A DNA stretch of 63,694 bases from an uncultured Clostridia bacterium. Its GTDB lineage: Bacteria; Bacillota; Clostridia; TANB77; CAG-508. This document shows positions 25,511 to 33,892 of the stretch, piece after piece. The translations under genes and the position numbers were made by a program. The notes beneath the pieces are model-generated. The model saw only the letters and a program-made list of their open reading frames with translations. It did not search any database and was not told where the DNA came from. The DNA lies in NCBI GenBank assembly GCA_947631915.1, contig CANRNC010000011.1, forward strand, positions 1 through 63,694. The letters are read 5' to 3'. The number at the start of each line of letters is the position of its first letter. The stretch's first letter is position 1.

Positions 25511-26911
25511 CTATCCAATTGCTCCTTCTAATTCTAAATTAATTAAATTATTCATCTCCACTGCATATTCAACTGGTAATTCTTTTGATATAGGATATGC
25601 AAATCCTCTAACAATCATAGCTTTAGCGTCCTCTTCTGATAAACCTCTACTCATTAAATAGAATATTGTTTTATCGCTAATCTTCCCTATTTTTGCCTCA
25701 TGTGAAAATTCAACTTCATCTGTTCTTATATCGTTAACAGGAATTGTATCTGAAATAGAAATATCATCTAACATTAATGACTCGCAAGATACAGATGATT
25801 TTGAATTCTTCGCTTTTTCATCTATTCTTACTAAAGATCTATAAGTACATTTACCACCATTTTTTGAAATTGATTTTGCATTAACAACACTTGAGGTGTT
25901 TGGTGCATTATGAATTACTTTAAATCCATTATCTAGGTTTTGCCCTTTTCCTGCAAATGAAATTCCAGTATATTCAGTTTTAGATCCTTCTCCATTTAAA
26001 ATACTCATTGGATATAACATTGATATTTTTGAGCCAAATGAACCTGTTACCCATTCCATTTTGGCATTTTTGCCTACTATCGCTTTTTTTGTGTTTAAGT
26101 TTAACATGTTCTTTGACCAATTTTCTATTGTAGAATATCTTAAATATGCATTATCTTTTACATATAGTTCAACACAACCAGCATGCAAATTTACTTTGTT
26201 ATATTTTGGAGCAGAGCATCCTTCTATAAAATGTAAACTTGCACCTTCATCTACTATTATTAATGTGTGCTCAAATTGTCCTGACTCTGGAGAATTTAAT
26301 CTAAAATAAGATTGAAGCGGAATATCAACTTTGACTCCTTTTGGTACATATACAAATGAACCGCCTGACCAAACTGCTCCGTGCAAAGCTACAAATTTGT
26401 GGTCATATACTGGAACACATCTCATAAAATGATTTTTTACTAAATCAGGGTATTCTCTAACTGCTGTTTCCATGTCTGTATATATTACTCCCTGTTTTAT
26501 AAGATCTTCTTTCATACTATGATATACTACTTCTGAATCATATTGAGCACCCACTCCAGCCAACGATTTCTTTTCTGCTTCAGGTATTCCTAACTTATCA
26601 AAAGTGTTTTTAATGTCTTCTGGAACATCCTCCCAAGAATCACTTAATTTAGTTTTTGGTTTTACATATGTTGCAATTTCATCCATATTTAGTTCCGAAA
26701 TATCTGGTCCCCAAGTTGGCAATTCTAATTTATTATAAACTTCTAATGCCTTCAATCTAAACTCTCTCATCCAGTCAGGGTCATTTTTTTGCTTTGATAT
26801 TTCTTCTATTATCTCTTGAGTTAAACCTTTTTTTATCTTAAATTCATACTCATCTTTATTTTTAATATCATAGATATTTCTATTTATTTCTTCTATGTTA
26901 GATTTACTCAT
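25511..26911 (-). CDS. sufB: Fe-S assembly scaffold SufB
   Basis: The start at 26911 (MSKSNIEEINRN) has AAAGGAT upstream; the frame is open a further six codons. The 466-residue scaffold shows RCVPVYDHKFVALHGAVWSGGSFVYVPKGV, ENWSKNMLNLNTK, the conserved cysteine in SSVSCESLMLDD, and DEVEFSHEAKIGKISDKTIFYLMSRGL near the end. The 27002-27217 cassette, on the opposite strand, separates it from sufC, so the operon here is interrupted. Confidence 0.96.
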   Translation of the reverse strand: MSKSNIEEINRNIYDIKNKDEYEFKIKKGLTQEIIEEISKQKNDPDWMREFRLKALEVYNKLELPTWGPDISELNMDEIATYVKPKTKLSDSWEDVPEDIKNTFDKLGIPEAEKKSLAGVGAQYDSEVVYHSMKEDLIKQGVIYTDMETAVREYPDLVKNHFMRCVPVYDHKFVALHGAVWSGGSFVYVPKGVKVDIPLQSYFRLNSPESGQFEHTLIIVDEGASLHFIEGCSAPKYNKVNLHAGCVELYVKDNAYLRYSTIENWSKNMLNLNTKKAIVGKNAKMEWVTGSFGSKISMLYPMSILNGEGSKTEYTGISFAGKGQNLDNGFKVIHNAPNTSSVVNAKSISKNGGKCTYRSLVRIDEKAKNSKSSVSCESLMLDDISISDTIPVNDIRTDEVEFSHEAKIGKISDKTIFYLMSRGLSEEDAKAMIVRGFAYPISKELPVEYAVEMNNLINLELEGAIG

Positions 26912-26933
26912 AATATTATATCCTTTCATAAAA

Positions 26934-26962
26934 TTGACATATTAAAATAATTATTATATAAT
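26934..26962 (+). promoter_or_regulatory. Consensus promoter of cassette B
   Basis: TTGACA (26934-26939), a 17-bp spacer and TATAAT (26957-26962): a perfect vegetative promoter. It starts 23 bases from the sufB start, on the opposite strand. Confidence 0.85.
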
Positions 26963-26995
26963 GCATTATGTAAAAAAACTTGCAAAGGAGGGTAT

Positions 26996-27217
26996 ATGCT
27001 TATGCCGGGAATTATATTATGCTACACGATAGTTGTCATAGGAATTTTCCTTCTCGTCGGCTTGGGATTCCGTATACTAGAAGCTATTGACAAGCTTTTG
27101 AATATGGTTGACGTTTCAAAGAAAAACAACGTTTGTCTTGAGCAGATATCTGAGCAGTTGAAAAGCCTAAACAACTCTCTGACCGAGCTAAACGACTTTT
27201 TAAACCGGAAAAAATAG
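26996..27217 (+). CDS. Small membrane protein of foreign codon usage (cassette B)
   Basis: A frame of 73 codons behind AAAGGAGGG; ATG 27002 has better spacing than 26996. One membrane helix (IILCYTIVVIGIFLLVGLGF) is followed by a charged coiled-coil-like tail (LEQISEQLKSLNNSLTELND). The codons (CTC, GTC, ACC, CTG, TTC and one CGG at codon 71) are unlike those of the surrounding suf genes. With its own perfect promoter and terminator it forms a complete one-gene insert, lying opposite to the suf genes between sufC and sufB. A small phage-type or toxin-like membrane protein is possible, but no family is recognised. Confidence 0.65.
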   Translation: MLMPGIILCYTIVVIGIFLLVGLGFRILEAIDKLLNMVDVSKKNNVCLEQISEQLKSLNNSLTELNDFLNRKK

Positions 27218-27232
27218 TTTTACCTTCACACC

Positions 27233-27263
27233 CCTGGTCGAAATATGACCAGGTCTTTATTTA
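27233..27263 (+). terminator. Terminator of cassette B
   Basis: A 7-bp GC-rich stem (CCTGGTC / GACCAGG) is followed by TCTTTATTTA. It overlaps the 3' end of sufC on the other strand. Confidence 0.7.
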
Positions 27264-27994
27264 TATTGTGCGTAGCCGTTATCTTCAATTTGTTTTGCTA
27301 ATTCTTGATTTCCTGTAGTTACTATTTTCCCATTAACCAAAACATGTACATAATCAACTTTTAAACTATGAAGTATTTTTGTATTATGAGTTATAATAAG
27401 TACTGCATTATCATCATTTTTAAACATTTCGATTCCCTTTGATACTGTTTTTATGGCATCTACATCTAGTCCTGAATCTGTTTCATCAAGAATAGCAAGT
27501 TTTGGATTTAATACAAGCATCTGTAAAATTTCATTTTTCTTTTTCTCTCCACCAGAGAAACCAACATTTAGGCTTCTTTCCATATTATTAGGATCCATGT
27601 TTAATTCTTCCATGTAATGTTTTAGTTCATCCTTAAATTGAAAAACTTTTATAGGTGTTCCTGTAATCTTATTCTTAGCATATTTTAAGAAATTGGTAAC
27701 AGATACTCCAGGTATTTCTTCTGGTAATTGGAAAGACATAAATACACCTTTTCTGGCGATTTCATCTGTCTTTAAGTTATTTATATCTTCACCATCAAAT
27801 GTAATTGTCCCATTTGTTTTTGTGTATGCTGGGTTATTTAATATTGCATTTGCTGTTGTAGTCTTTCCTGAACCGTTTGGTCCCATTATTACATGTATTT
27901 CACCTTTATTTATTTTTAAATTAATTCCTTTCAAAATTTCTTTATCTTCAGCATTTACATATAAGTCTTTTATTTCTAATAAACTTCCACTCAT
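27257..27994 (-). CDS. sufC: Fe-S assembly ATPase SufC
   Basis: A 245-residue ABC-type ATPase: Walker A GPNGSGKTT, Q-loop MSFQLPEEIPGVSV, signature LNVGFSGGEKKKNEILQML, Walker B PKLAILDETDSGLDVDA, H-loop IITHNTKIL. It drives SufB-SufD conformational change. It lies 22 bases after the DtxR-like gene, with GAAAGAGGG before the ATG. The last bases overlap the cassette B terminator. Confidence 0.96.
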   Translation of the reverse strand: MSGSLLEIKDLYVNAEDKEILKGINLKINKGEIHVIMGPNGSGKTTTANAILNNPAYTKTNGTITFDGEDINNLKTDEIARKGVFMSFQLPEEIPGVSVTNFLKYAKNKITGTPIKVFQFKDELKHYMEELNMDPNNMERSLNVGFSGGEKKKNEILQMLVLNPKLAILDETDSGLDVDAIKTVSKGIEMFKNDDNAVLIITHNTKILHSLKVDYVHVLVNGKIVTTGNQELAKQIEDNGYAQYK

Positions 27995-28016
27995 TTTATT
28001 ATCCCTCTTTCATCAT

Positions 28017-28463
28017 TTACTTTGCAATTTTTCTTTTTGCACAAACTCTACATCTTTCTCTATTTACATCATAATTACAATCTAAATTATTTAAGTCTAG
28101 AACTTTATGTACATATTTTGCTAATTTATTTATAGTATTATCATTTATTGTTGATTTAATTCTTTCAGCTTCTTCAGATGCTTCTTTTTCATCTAAATTG
28201 AGTACATCTTTTAAAAATAAGTAAACAATATCATAAGCCTCTAATATCTTTTTGGCTAAATTTTCTCCTTCTAAAGTTAATTCTATAGTTCCATAAGATT
28301 CGTAGTTTAGCATTCCTTCATCTTTCAAGTTATATATTGCTTTGTTTACACTTGCTTTAGAACAATTCATTTTATTAGCAATGTCTGTAACTCTTATATT
28401 TCCATTTTGTTTCTTCAATACATACATTGTTTTTAAATATTCTTCAGATGCTTTTGAAATCAT
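28017..28463 (-). CDS. DtxR-like regulator heading the suf operon, with cysteine-rich tail
   Basis: A 148-residue protein with a DtxR/MntR winged helix (EEYLKTMYVLKKQNGNIRVT, KMNCSKASVNKAI) and a dimerisation helix region. Compared with MntR the metal ligands are mostly replaced: the site of D8 is Glu, E11 is Lys, H77 is Tyr, E102 and H103 are Lys and Ser. A tail with C-x7-C-x2-C (starting LDCNYD) is added. Loss of the Mn/Fe site and gain of Cys residues suggest a regulator that senses an Fe-S cluster or thiol. It is the first gene of the suf operon and probably binds the palindrome at 28480. Confidence 0.75.
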   Translation of the reverse strand: MISKASEEYLKTMYVLKKQNGNIRVTDIANKMNCSKASVNKAIYNLKDEGMLNYESYGTIELTLEGENLAKKILEAYDIVYLFLKDVLNLDEKEASEEAERIKSTINDNTINKLAKYVHKVLDLNNLDCNYDVNRERCRVCAKRKIAK

Positions 28464-28479
28464 TTAATTCCCCTTTCAA

Positions 28480-28531
28480 GTTAACCTAGGTTAACATTAT
28501 ATTACATTATTAATTGTTTGTCAAGGTTAAC
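28480..28531 (-). promoter_or_regulatory. Promoter and palindromic operator of the suf operon
   Basis: Minus strand: TTGACA (28524-28519), a 17-bp spacer and TATAAT (28501-28496), a perfect vegetative promoter. The perfect palindrome GTTAACCTAGGTTAAC (28495-28480) abuts the -10. An extra half-site AGGTTAAC (28524-28531) overlaps the -35. The half-site resembles those of DtxR/IdeR operators (TTAGGTTAG type), as expected for autoregulation by the first gene. Confidence 0.8.
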
Positions 28532-28561
28532 ATGTGTAAATGCCTTAATTTATTTAAGACA

Positions 28562-28585
28562 AAGGGCACGGTGCACCGTGCCCTT
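28562..28585 (-). terminator. Perfect 24-bp GC-rich palindrome, probable rsmB terminator
   Basis: The two arms AAGGGCACGGTG / CACCGTGCCCTT are exact complements with no loop beyond the turn. The minus-strand trailer is TGTCTTAAAT. It is far more GC-rich than the flanks, so it may also be a dispersed palindromic element. Confidence 0.6.
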
Positions 28586-28615
28586 ACAATTTTAAAATGG
28601 ATGTATCTCTTTATT

Positions 28616-29521
28616 TTATATTTTCTTAATTTTTGCAATAAAGAATCCTTCATATAGTTCTGATGGAGCTACTACTATTGTACCTTTAAGTTTAGCTGGT
28701 AATAATGTTATTCCATCAAAAATTTTTTCATCTATTGGTACTAATTCAACATTTGAATTCTTTAATATCTTTTCTATATTTTTCTCGTTTTCTTCCTCTA
28801 ATATAGAACAAGTAGAATAAACCATTTCATGCTCAAATTTTAATATACTAACTGCCTTTTTTAGTAGTTCATATTGCGTTTTTGTAGATCTATTTATTAG
28901 TTCTTCCGTAAATATTTTTTCTAATTTATCATTTTCTATACTAATTGTTCCACTTCCACTGCAAGGTGCATCTAGTAAGATTTTATCAAATGAAAAATAA
29001 CTATCTAAATTTCTTGCATCTTGTGTTAAAATATTTATTCCAATTGCTCCCTGTTTATCAATATTATATTTTAATCTTTCTGCTCTTATCTTATTTTTCT
29101 CGCAGGCAGTTATTAATGCTTTGTTTTCAGTTAAAGCTGATATTTGAGTGGTTTTTCCTCCAGGAGCTGCTGCCATATCCAATATATTTTCGTCTGATTC
29201 AGGGTTAAGTATAATTGCTGGTAACATAGAAGATAAACTTTGCAAATAAACTTCTCCATTTTCATATATAGATAGTTTTCGTATTTCATTTTCATCGACA
29301 TTTTCAATTATTAATGCTTCTCTACTCCAATTAACTTCCTCGAATTTTATATTTGAATTTGTTAATATTTCTTTTATTTTATCTATTTCTGTTTTTAGGG
29401 TATTAATCCTTAAAGTTACCTTTCTATTAACAGAATATCCTTCTATAATATTATTAGTTACTTCTTTTCCATATTGTTTTATTAATTTTTGCAACAAAAA
29501 ATCTGGTATTTTATTTGACAT
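28616..29521 (-). CDS. RsmB/NOP family rRNA cytosine-C5 methyltransferase
   Basis: A 301-residue SAM-dependent enzyme: PGGKTTQIS in the SAM site (DMAAAPGGKTTQ), the PCSGSGT catalytic motif (DAPCSGSG), and the second catalytic cysteine in VYSTCSILEEEN. It lacks the NusB-like N-terminal domain of RsmB and is shorter than RsmF. The exact 16S target (C967 or C1407) cannot be decided. It has a strong ribosome binding site and the palindromic terminator at 28562. Confidence 0.88.
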   Translation of the reverse strand: MSNKIPDFLLQKLIKQYGKEVTNNIIEGYSVNRKVTLRINTLKTEIDKIKEILTNSNIKFEEVNWSREALIIENVDENEIRKLSIYENGEVYLQSLSSMLPAIILNPESDENILDMAAAPGGKTTQISALTENKALITACEKNKIRAERLKYNIDKQGAIGINILTQDARNLDSYFSFDKILLDAPCSGSGTISIENDKLEKIFTEELINRSTKTQYELLKKAVSILKFEHEMVYSTCSILEEENEKNIEKILKNSNVELVPIDEKIFDGITLLPAKLKGTIVVAPSELYEGFFIAKIKKI

Positions 29522-29643
29522 TTTTTTCTCCTTTAACTCAATATTATTTATTTTAGCATAGTTTAGCTAATTATTCAATTTTAAAATGTAGATTGAAATA
29601 TATTTAATTTTCATTTTCGTACTAAATATTAAACGCACAAAAT

Positions 29644-29672
29644 TTGACAAGTAAAAATGCAAATGTTATATT
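29644..29672 (+). promoter_or_regulatory. Vegetative promoter of the CNNM/HlyC-like gene
   Basis: TTGACA (29644-29649), a 17-bp spacer and TATATT (29667-29672), about 77 bases ahead of the start codon. Confidence 0.7.
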
Positions 29673-29748
29673 AATACTATAATTTTATTAAAATTTATAA
29701 TAAAAAGTCTTATAATAGGAAAAATTATATTATGAAGGAGAAAATAAA

Positions 29749-31056
29749 ATGTTATTACAACTATTAGTTTTATTAATATTGATACTATTAAATGCATTCT
29801 TTGCTGCATCTGAAATGGCTTTTATTTCATTAAATGATGCTAAAATAGAAAAACTTGCAAAAGAAGGTAATAAAAAAGCTCAAAGCATCCAAGCTATGTT
29901 AAAAAATCCAAGTAGCTTCTTAGCAACAATACAAATAGGAATAACACTTGCAGGATTTTTATCAAGTGCTTTTGCATCTGAATCTTTTGCTACACGATTA
30001 GCACCTGCATTAAACAATCTCTTCCCTGCAATTAGTATTACTGCTTGGACTAATATTTCTATTATAATTGTAACTATAATTCTATCTTATATCACATTAA
30101 TTTTTGGTGAATTAGTTCCAAAGCGACTTGCTATGAGAAATTATGAAAAAATTACCTTTGCAACCATTGGAATAATAAAAGCACTTGCATTAATTACTTC
30201 TCCATTTGTTAAGTTTCTTACTTTCTCTACTAACGTTGTTTCAAAACTTTTTGGCGTATCTGGCGATGATGAAGAAACCGTTACCGAAGAGGAAATTAGA
30301 ATGATGGTTGATGTTGGTGAAGAAAAAGGTACTATTGATAAAGAAGAAAGAGAAATGATTAATAATGTTTTTGAATTTGATGATAAGATAGTTTCTGAAA
30401 TAATGGTTCCTAGAAAAGAAATTTTTGCAGTAGATATTAACTCATCTATTTCTGATGTTATTGAAGAACTATCAGAAGATTATAGATATAGTAAAATACC
30501 TGTGTATGATGAAACAATAGACGAAATCAAAGGAATTGTATATGTTAAAGACATTCTTTTATCTCAAAAGAATAAAAACACCAAAATAAAAGGATTGGTA
30601 AAACCTGCATATTATGTTCCAGAGTCAAAACTTGTTAATGAACTATTTTCTGAATTGCGTAAAAATAAAAAACAAATAGCTATAGTCATAGATGAATATG
30701 GTGGTACATCTGGTATTGTAACTATGGAAGACATATTAGAAGAAATTGTTGGTGAAATATATGATGAATATGATGAGATAAAAGAAAAGTATGAACAAAT
30801 AGATGAGAATACTTTTATATTAGATGGTAGTATAGCTTTATATGAAGCTGAAAAAATATTAGGTACAAAGTTTCCTGAAGGAGAATATGATACACTTTCA
30901 GGCTACTTAATAGAAGAATTAGGTAGAATTCCTAGTGAAAAAGAAAAACCTGTTATTGAAACAGAAAAAATTACCTTTAAAGTAGAGAAATTTCAAGATA
31001 AAAGAATACTAAAGGTTAAAGCTTGTAAAAACTTAGAACAACCAGATAGTAAATAA
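29749..31056 (+). CDS. CNNM/HlyC-CorC family protein (hemolysin-like)
   Basis: A 435-residue membrane protein. Residues about 1-175 form the CNNM (DUF21) transmembrane domain (LNAFFAASEMAFISLN, GITLAGFLSSAFA, TLIFGELVPKRLA). Two CBS repeats follow (EIMVPRKEIFAVDI..., IVIDEYGGTSGIVTMEDILEEIVGEI), then a CorC_HlyC C-terminal domain with EGEYDTLSGYLIEELGRIP. Family members export Mg2+ or are involved in ion homeostasis; the substrate here is not shown. Own promoter, terminator at 31061. Confidence 0.92.
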   Translation: MLLQLLVLLILILLNAFFAASEMAFISLNDAKIEKLAKEGNKKAQSIQAMLKNPSSFLATIQIGITLAGFLSSAFASESFATRLAPALNNLFPAISITAWTNISIIIVTIILSYITLIFGELVPKRLAMRNYEKITFATIGIIKALALITSPFVKFLTFSTNVVSKLFGVSGDDEETVTEEEIRMMVDVGEEKGTIDKEEREMINNVFEFDDKIVSEIMVPRKEIFAVDINSSISDVIEELSEDYRYSKIPVYDETIDEIKGIVYVKDILLSQKNKNTKIKGLVKPAYYVPESKLVNELFSELRKNKKQIAIVIDEYGGTSGIVTMEDILEEIVGEIYDEYDEIKEKYEQIDENTFILDGSIALYEAEKILGTKFPEGEYDTLSGYLIEELGRIPSEKEKPVIETEKITFKVEKFQDKRILKVKACKNLEQPDSK

Positions 31057-31060
31057 TATA

Positions 31061-31085
31061 AAAAAGGCATTATAAATGCCTTTTT
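31061..31085. terminator. Bidirectional terminator
   Basis: The stem AAAAAGGCATT / AATGCCTTTTT serves the plus-strand CNNM gene. On the minus strand it overlaps the end of the DUF4173 gene. Confidence 0.85.
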
Positions 31086-33156
31086 ATTTTAATATTTCTG
31101 ATACAAATTTCCACGTCTTTCCATTATCTTTTGAAACATATTTTGCTCTTGTTTTTCCACTATTATAACCGCCTTCATATCCTCCTGATACCAATACTAC
31201 TAAGGTTCCATCATTCTCCCTAGTTGGTAAATAGAAATAGTCATAACAATTTTCCCATTTTTCTCCATTTGGATTTGATAAAGTAAATACTCCGTCTGGA
31301 AATTCAATTTTTTTGAATGTATTACCTGAATCATTTGTAATCAATAAATCTGATTTTCCGCAATAGATACTATCTGGTAACATTAAAAATCCTAAACCGT
31401 TCTCAAAAAATTCGATTTTACTTGGAGTCTTCACCTCAATTTGAGATATTAGATTGTAGTTTTCTCCTGAATCTGTTGTTTTTTCAATTTGCCATATAGC
31501 ATCTCCCATTGCATGATCCACTTCGTATACTAGATATCCCTCTGTATAACTTACCATTTCATTATATATATAATTCTTTGTCATAGTTATATTTTTCGTA
31601 TTTCTTAATCTATTTATCGAACTATCTAATTTACTAATAATTAAATTTAGTTTTGATATTTCACTAGAAATATCATCATACTTTTTAATTACATTATATT
31701 GTGATATATTAAATTCTTGCCAGTCCAGTTCGTTTACTTCATTTAAAATTGTGATTTTAGAATCTAATATATTAACAAGATCCTCATACATATCTATTTT
31801 AGTAATATCATTTAAAGTATTTAAGTTATCTAAATCTGTACCTATTTTAGCTAATATATTATTTTCTAAAGTTTCTAATTTATTATAACTATCCGCACTT
31901 GCAATATGACATATATAATCGTAATCTGTATCGACTTTTGAACTTTGTCTTTTTAAATTTCTATCTATTATGATGTTTTCTAAATTCATAAAATTAATAC
32001 TGACATAAACACATATACCTATTAGTGTTCCCCATTTTAATAAATCAAATTTAGCATTAAAAACGTATATTATTGTTGGTATAAATACAATTAATTCTGT
32101 TGCTAATATAATATATACAAATAATCTCAAATAAGTAAAACCATATTCCGTTTCATACATATACATTCTATACATTGAAGATAATACAATAATAATTGTA
32201 AATAAAATTAAAAATAGATTTAATACTTTTATTAACTTATCTCTAGTTTCATTATTCCTATTTGATATTAATATTAATATAAAGTTTATAAAAGATACTA
32301 TCATTAGTTGGAAAAATCCACTTCTTGCATATTCTGCATAGTTAAAAGTTCCAGCTGAATTCATTTTTATAAATAATGAATTAACTTGAATATAGCAAAA
32401 TACTAAATATACTACATTTAAAACTATTAGTAACATTTTTATAGTAAATTTATCTTTGCCAATAGATTTATTTTCCCTTGAACTTATAGCTTCTTTCTTT
32501 TGAAATGCTAGTATTAGACTCAATGTTAAAAAATATATAATAATAACTATTAAAAGTCTAGAAATAAAGCAATTGATATTTTCTAATTTAATATTAGTAA
32601 ACATATTACCAAAGTCAGTGAATATTCCTGAAAATATACTGTCTGCTGAGGCTAGTAATGCAATAATCACACCTACTACAATGACTACTATAAATAAAGA
32701 ACTAATTATTTTCTTTACTGATTCTTTATTGATTTTTGTTTTTCCTTTTATATTTATTGTAGTTTTAGTTAAAGTTCTATTAGTTAACTTAACTGAAATC
32801 CTAATTTTTTTCATTGTTTTAGGTATTACTTTTAAAGAATTATATATGTATTCTTTAAAATATTTCCTTTTATTTGTTGCTATTATAAACATTAAAATTG
32901 TTAAAACAATTATTGCTAGCAAATTTATATTATAAAATACTCTATTTGCAAAAATAAAATATGTACTACTTAATAAAATTATTGGTATCATAAATAGCAC
33001 TGCTGCTTTATTTACTACTTTATTTTTCTTGTATAGAATTAACCAAATTATTCCTGTTGATATAAGAGTAAATATAATCATTGATATGCCTATTTGTTTT
33101 CCATAGAATAAAATTGATTGGCATATTGCTATTATTAAACTACCTACTATCTCCAT
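31084..33156 (-). CDS. DUF4173-type membrane protein fused to an Asp-box sensor-like domain
   Basis: A 690-residue protein. The first about 400 residues form a polytopic membrane domain with the DUF4173 pattern (ADSIFSG, then NYAEYARSGFFQLMIVSFINFIL). A coiled-coil region (LETLENNILAK... ISKLNLIISKLDSSIN) follows. The last about 150 residues hold three Asp-box (BNR) motifs: TTDSGENYN, TNDSGNTFKK and SKDNGKTWKF. These usually mark beta-propellers. The gene is followed on the same strand by small regulator and membrane genes. The function is unknown. Confidence 0.7.
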   Translation of the reverse strand: MEIVGSLIIAICQSILFYGKQIGISMIIFTLISTGIIWLILYKKNKVVNKAAVLFMIPIILLSSTYFIFANRVFYNINLLAIIVLTILMFIIATNKRKYFKEYIYNSLKVIPKTMKKIRISVKLTNRTLTKTTINIKGKTKINKESVKKIISSLFIVVIVVGVIIALLASADSIFSGIFTDFGNMFTNIKLENINCFISRLLIVIIIYFLTLSLILAFQKKEAISSRENKSIGKDKFTIKMLLIVLNVVYLVFCYIQVNSLFIKMNSAGTFNYAEYARSGFFQLMIVSFINFILILISNRNNETRDKLIKVLNLFLILFTIIIVLSSMYRMYMYETEYGFTYLRLFVYIILATELIVFIPTIIYVFNAKFDLLKWGTLIGICVYVSINFMNLENIIIDRNLKRQSSKVDTDYDYICHIASADSYNKLETLENNILAKIGTDLDNLNTLNDITKIDMYEDLVNILDSKITILNEVNELDWQEFNISQYNVIKKYDDISSEISKLNLIISKLDSSINRLRNTKNITMTKNYIYNEMVSYTEGYLVYEVDHAMGDAIWQIEKTTDSGENYNLISQIEVKTPSKIEFFENGLGFLMLPDSIYCGKSDLLITNDSGNTFKKIEFPDGVFTLSNPNGEKWENCYDYFYLPTRENDGTLVVLVSGGYEGGYNSGKTRAKYVSKDNGKTWKFVSEILK

Positions 33157-33175
33157 TTTTATTTTCCTCCTAATT

Positions 33176-33379
33176 TTATCTTATATAATCTAAAATGTCT
33201 GCTGGTTTACAATCTAATACCTCACAAATTTTATTCAAAGTTGAGAAGCGGATTGCCTTAGCCTTATTGGTTTTTAAAATTGAAAGATTAGCTTGAGTAA
33301 TTCCTACTTTTTCGGCTAATTCTTGAGATGACATTTTTCTTTTTGCTAACATTACATCTAAATTAACTATTATTGACAT
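33176..33379 (-). CDS. Small XRE-family regulator (YozG-like)
   Basis: A 67-residue single-domain Cro/CI-type regulator: NLDVMLAKRKMSSQELAEKVGITQANLSILKTNKAKAIRF and LDCKPADIL, the typical pattern of YozG-like proteins. Such genes are usually paired with a DUF2975 membrane protein, and one lies 14 bases upstream here, although it is broken. Confidence 0.9.
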   Translation of the reverse strand: MSIIVNLDVMLAKRKMSSQELAEKVGITQANLSILKTNKAKAIRFSTLNKICEVLDCKPADILDYIR

Positions 33380-33393
33380 ATTCTCCTCTCCCT

Positions 33394-33858
33394 TTATATA
33401 GTTAAATCATTTTCATTTTTATAATCAGTTGCTTGCCTAAATAACTCTGATAGTATGTATAAAGCTATTGCAACACCGAAAAATAGTATAAACATAAATC
33501 CTAATATAAATCCAAATACCAATTCCGCTTTTGCTAAAAATATTTCATAGATAGTTTGAAATATAAATAGTATTGAGATAACTAGTGCTGCAACTCCTGC
33601 AACTTTTAATCTCGTAACAGTATTATTACAAAATGGTTTATTCTCCTTCAATGAATCAAACAAACCTATAAATTGTTTAACTATTACTAGCATTGCAATT
33701 CCATTTGGATACAATATGTATATAAAAGCACCTAGATGTCCTTTCTTTACTAATAATATAATTGGTAATAGTATAAGAAATACAATTCCTCCATAAAAAC
33801 AAATTTGTAATAATACTTTTTAAATACTACCAATTCCCTTCTCACCCATTACATTCAT
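33394..33858 (-). pseudogene. DUF2975 membrane protein with a nonsense mutation
   Basis: A start ATG at 33858 with AGGAGG is followed by 12 codons and a TAA (33822-33820). The same frame then continues without stop to 33394 and gives a normal DUF2975 protein of about 154 residues: QICFYGGIVFLILLPIILLV, then GLFDSLKENKPFCNNTVTRL and further helices. The single stop looks like a recent mutation. Translation restarting at TTG 33714 would lack the first helix. Confidence 0.8.
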
Positions 33859-33892
33859 GTTCTTAACCTCCTCGTATACATCTAATTACTTT

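Noticed and set aside
27206-27208. CGG in cassette B as a fourth frameshift site
   Set aside because: The +1 reading goes through the terminator to a stop in its loop and gives no recognisable protein; plain Arg near the C-terminus is simpler.
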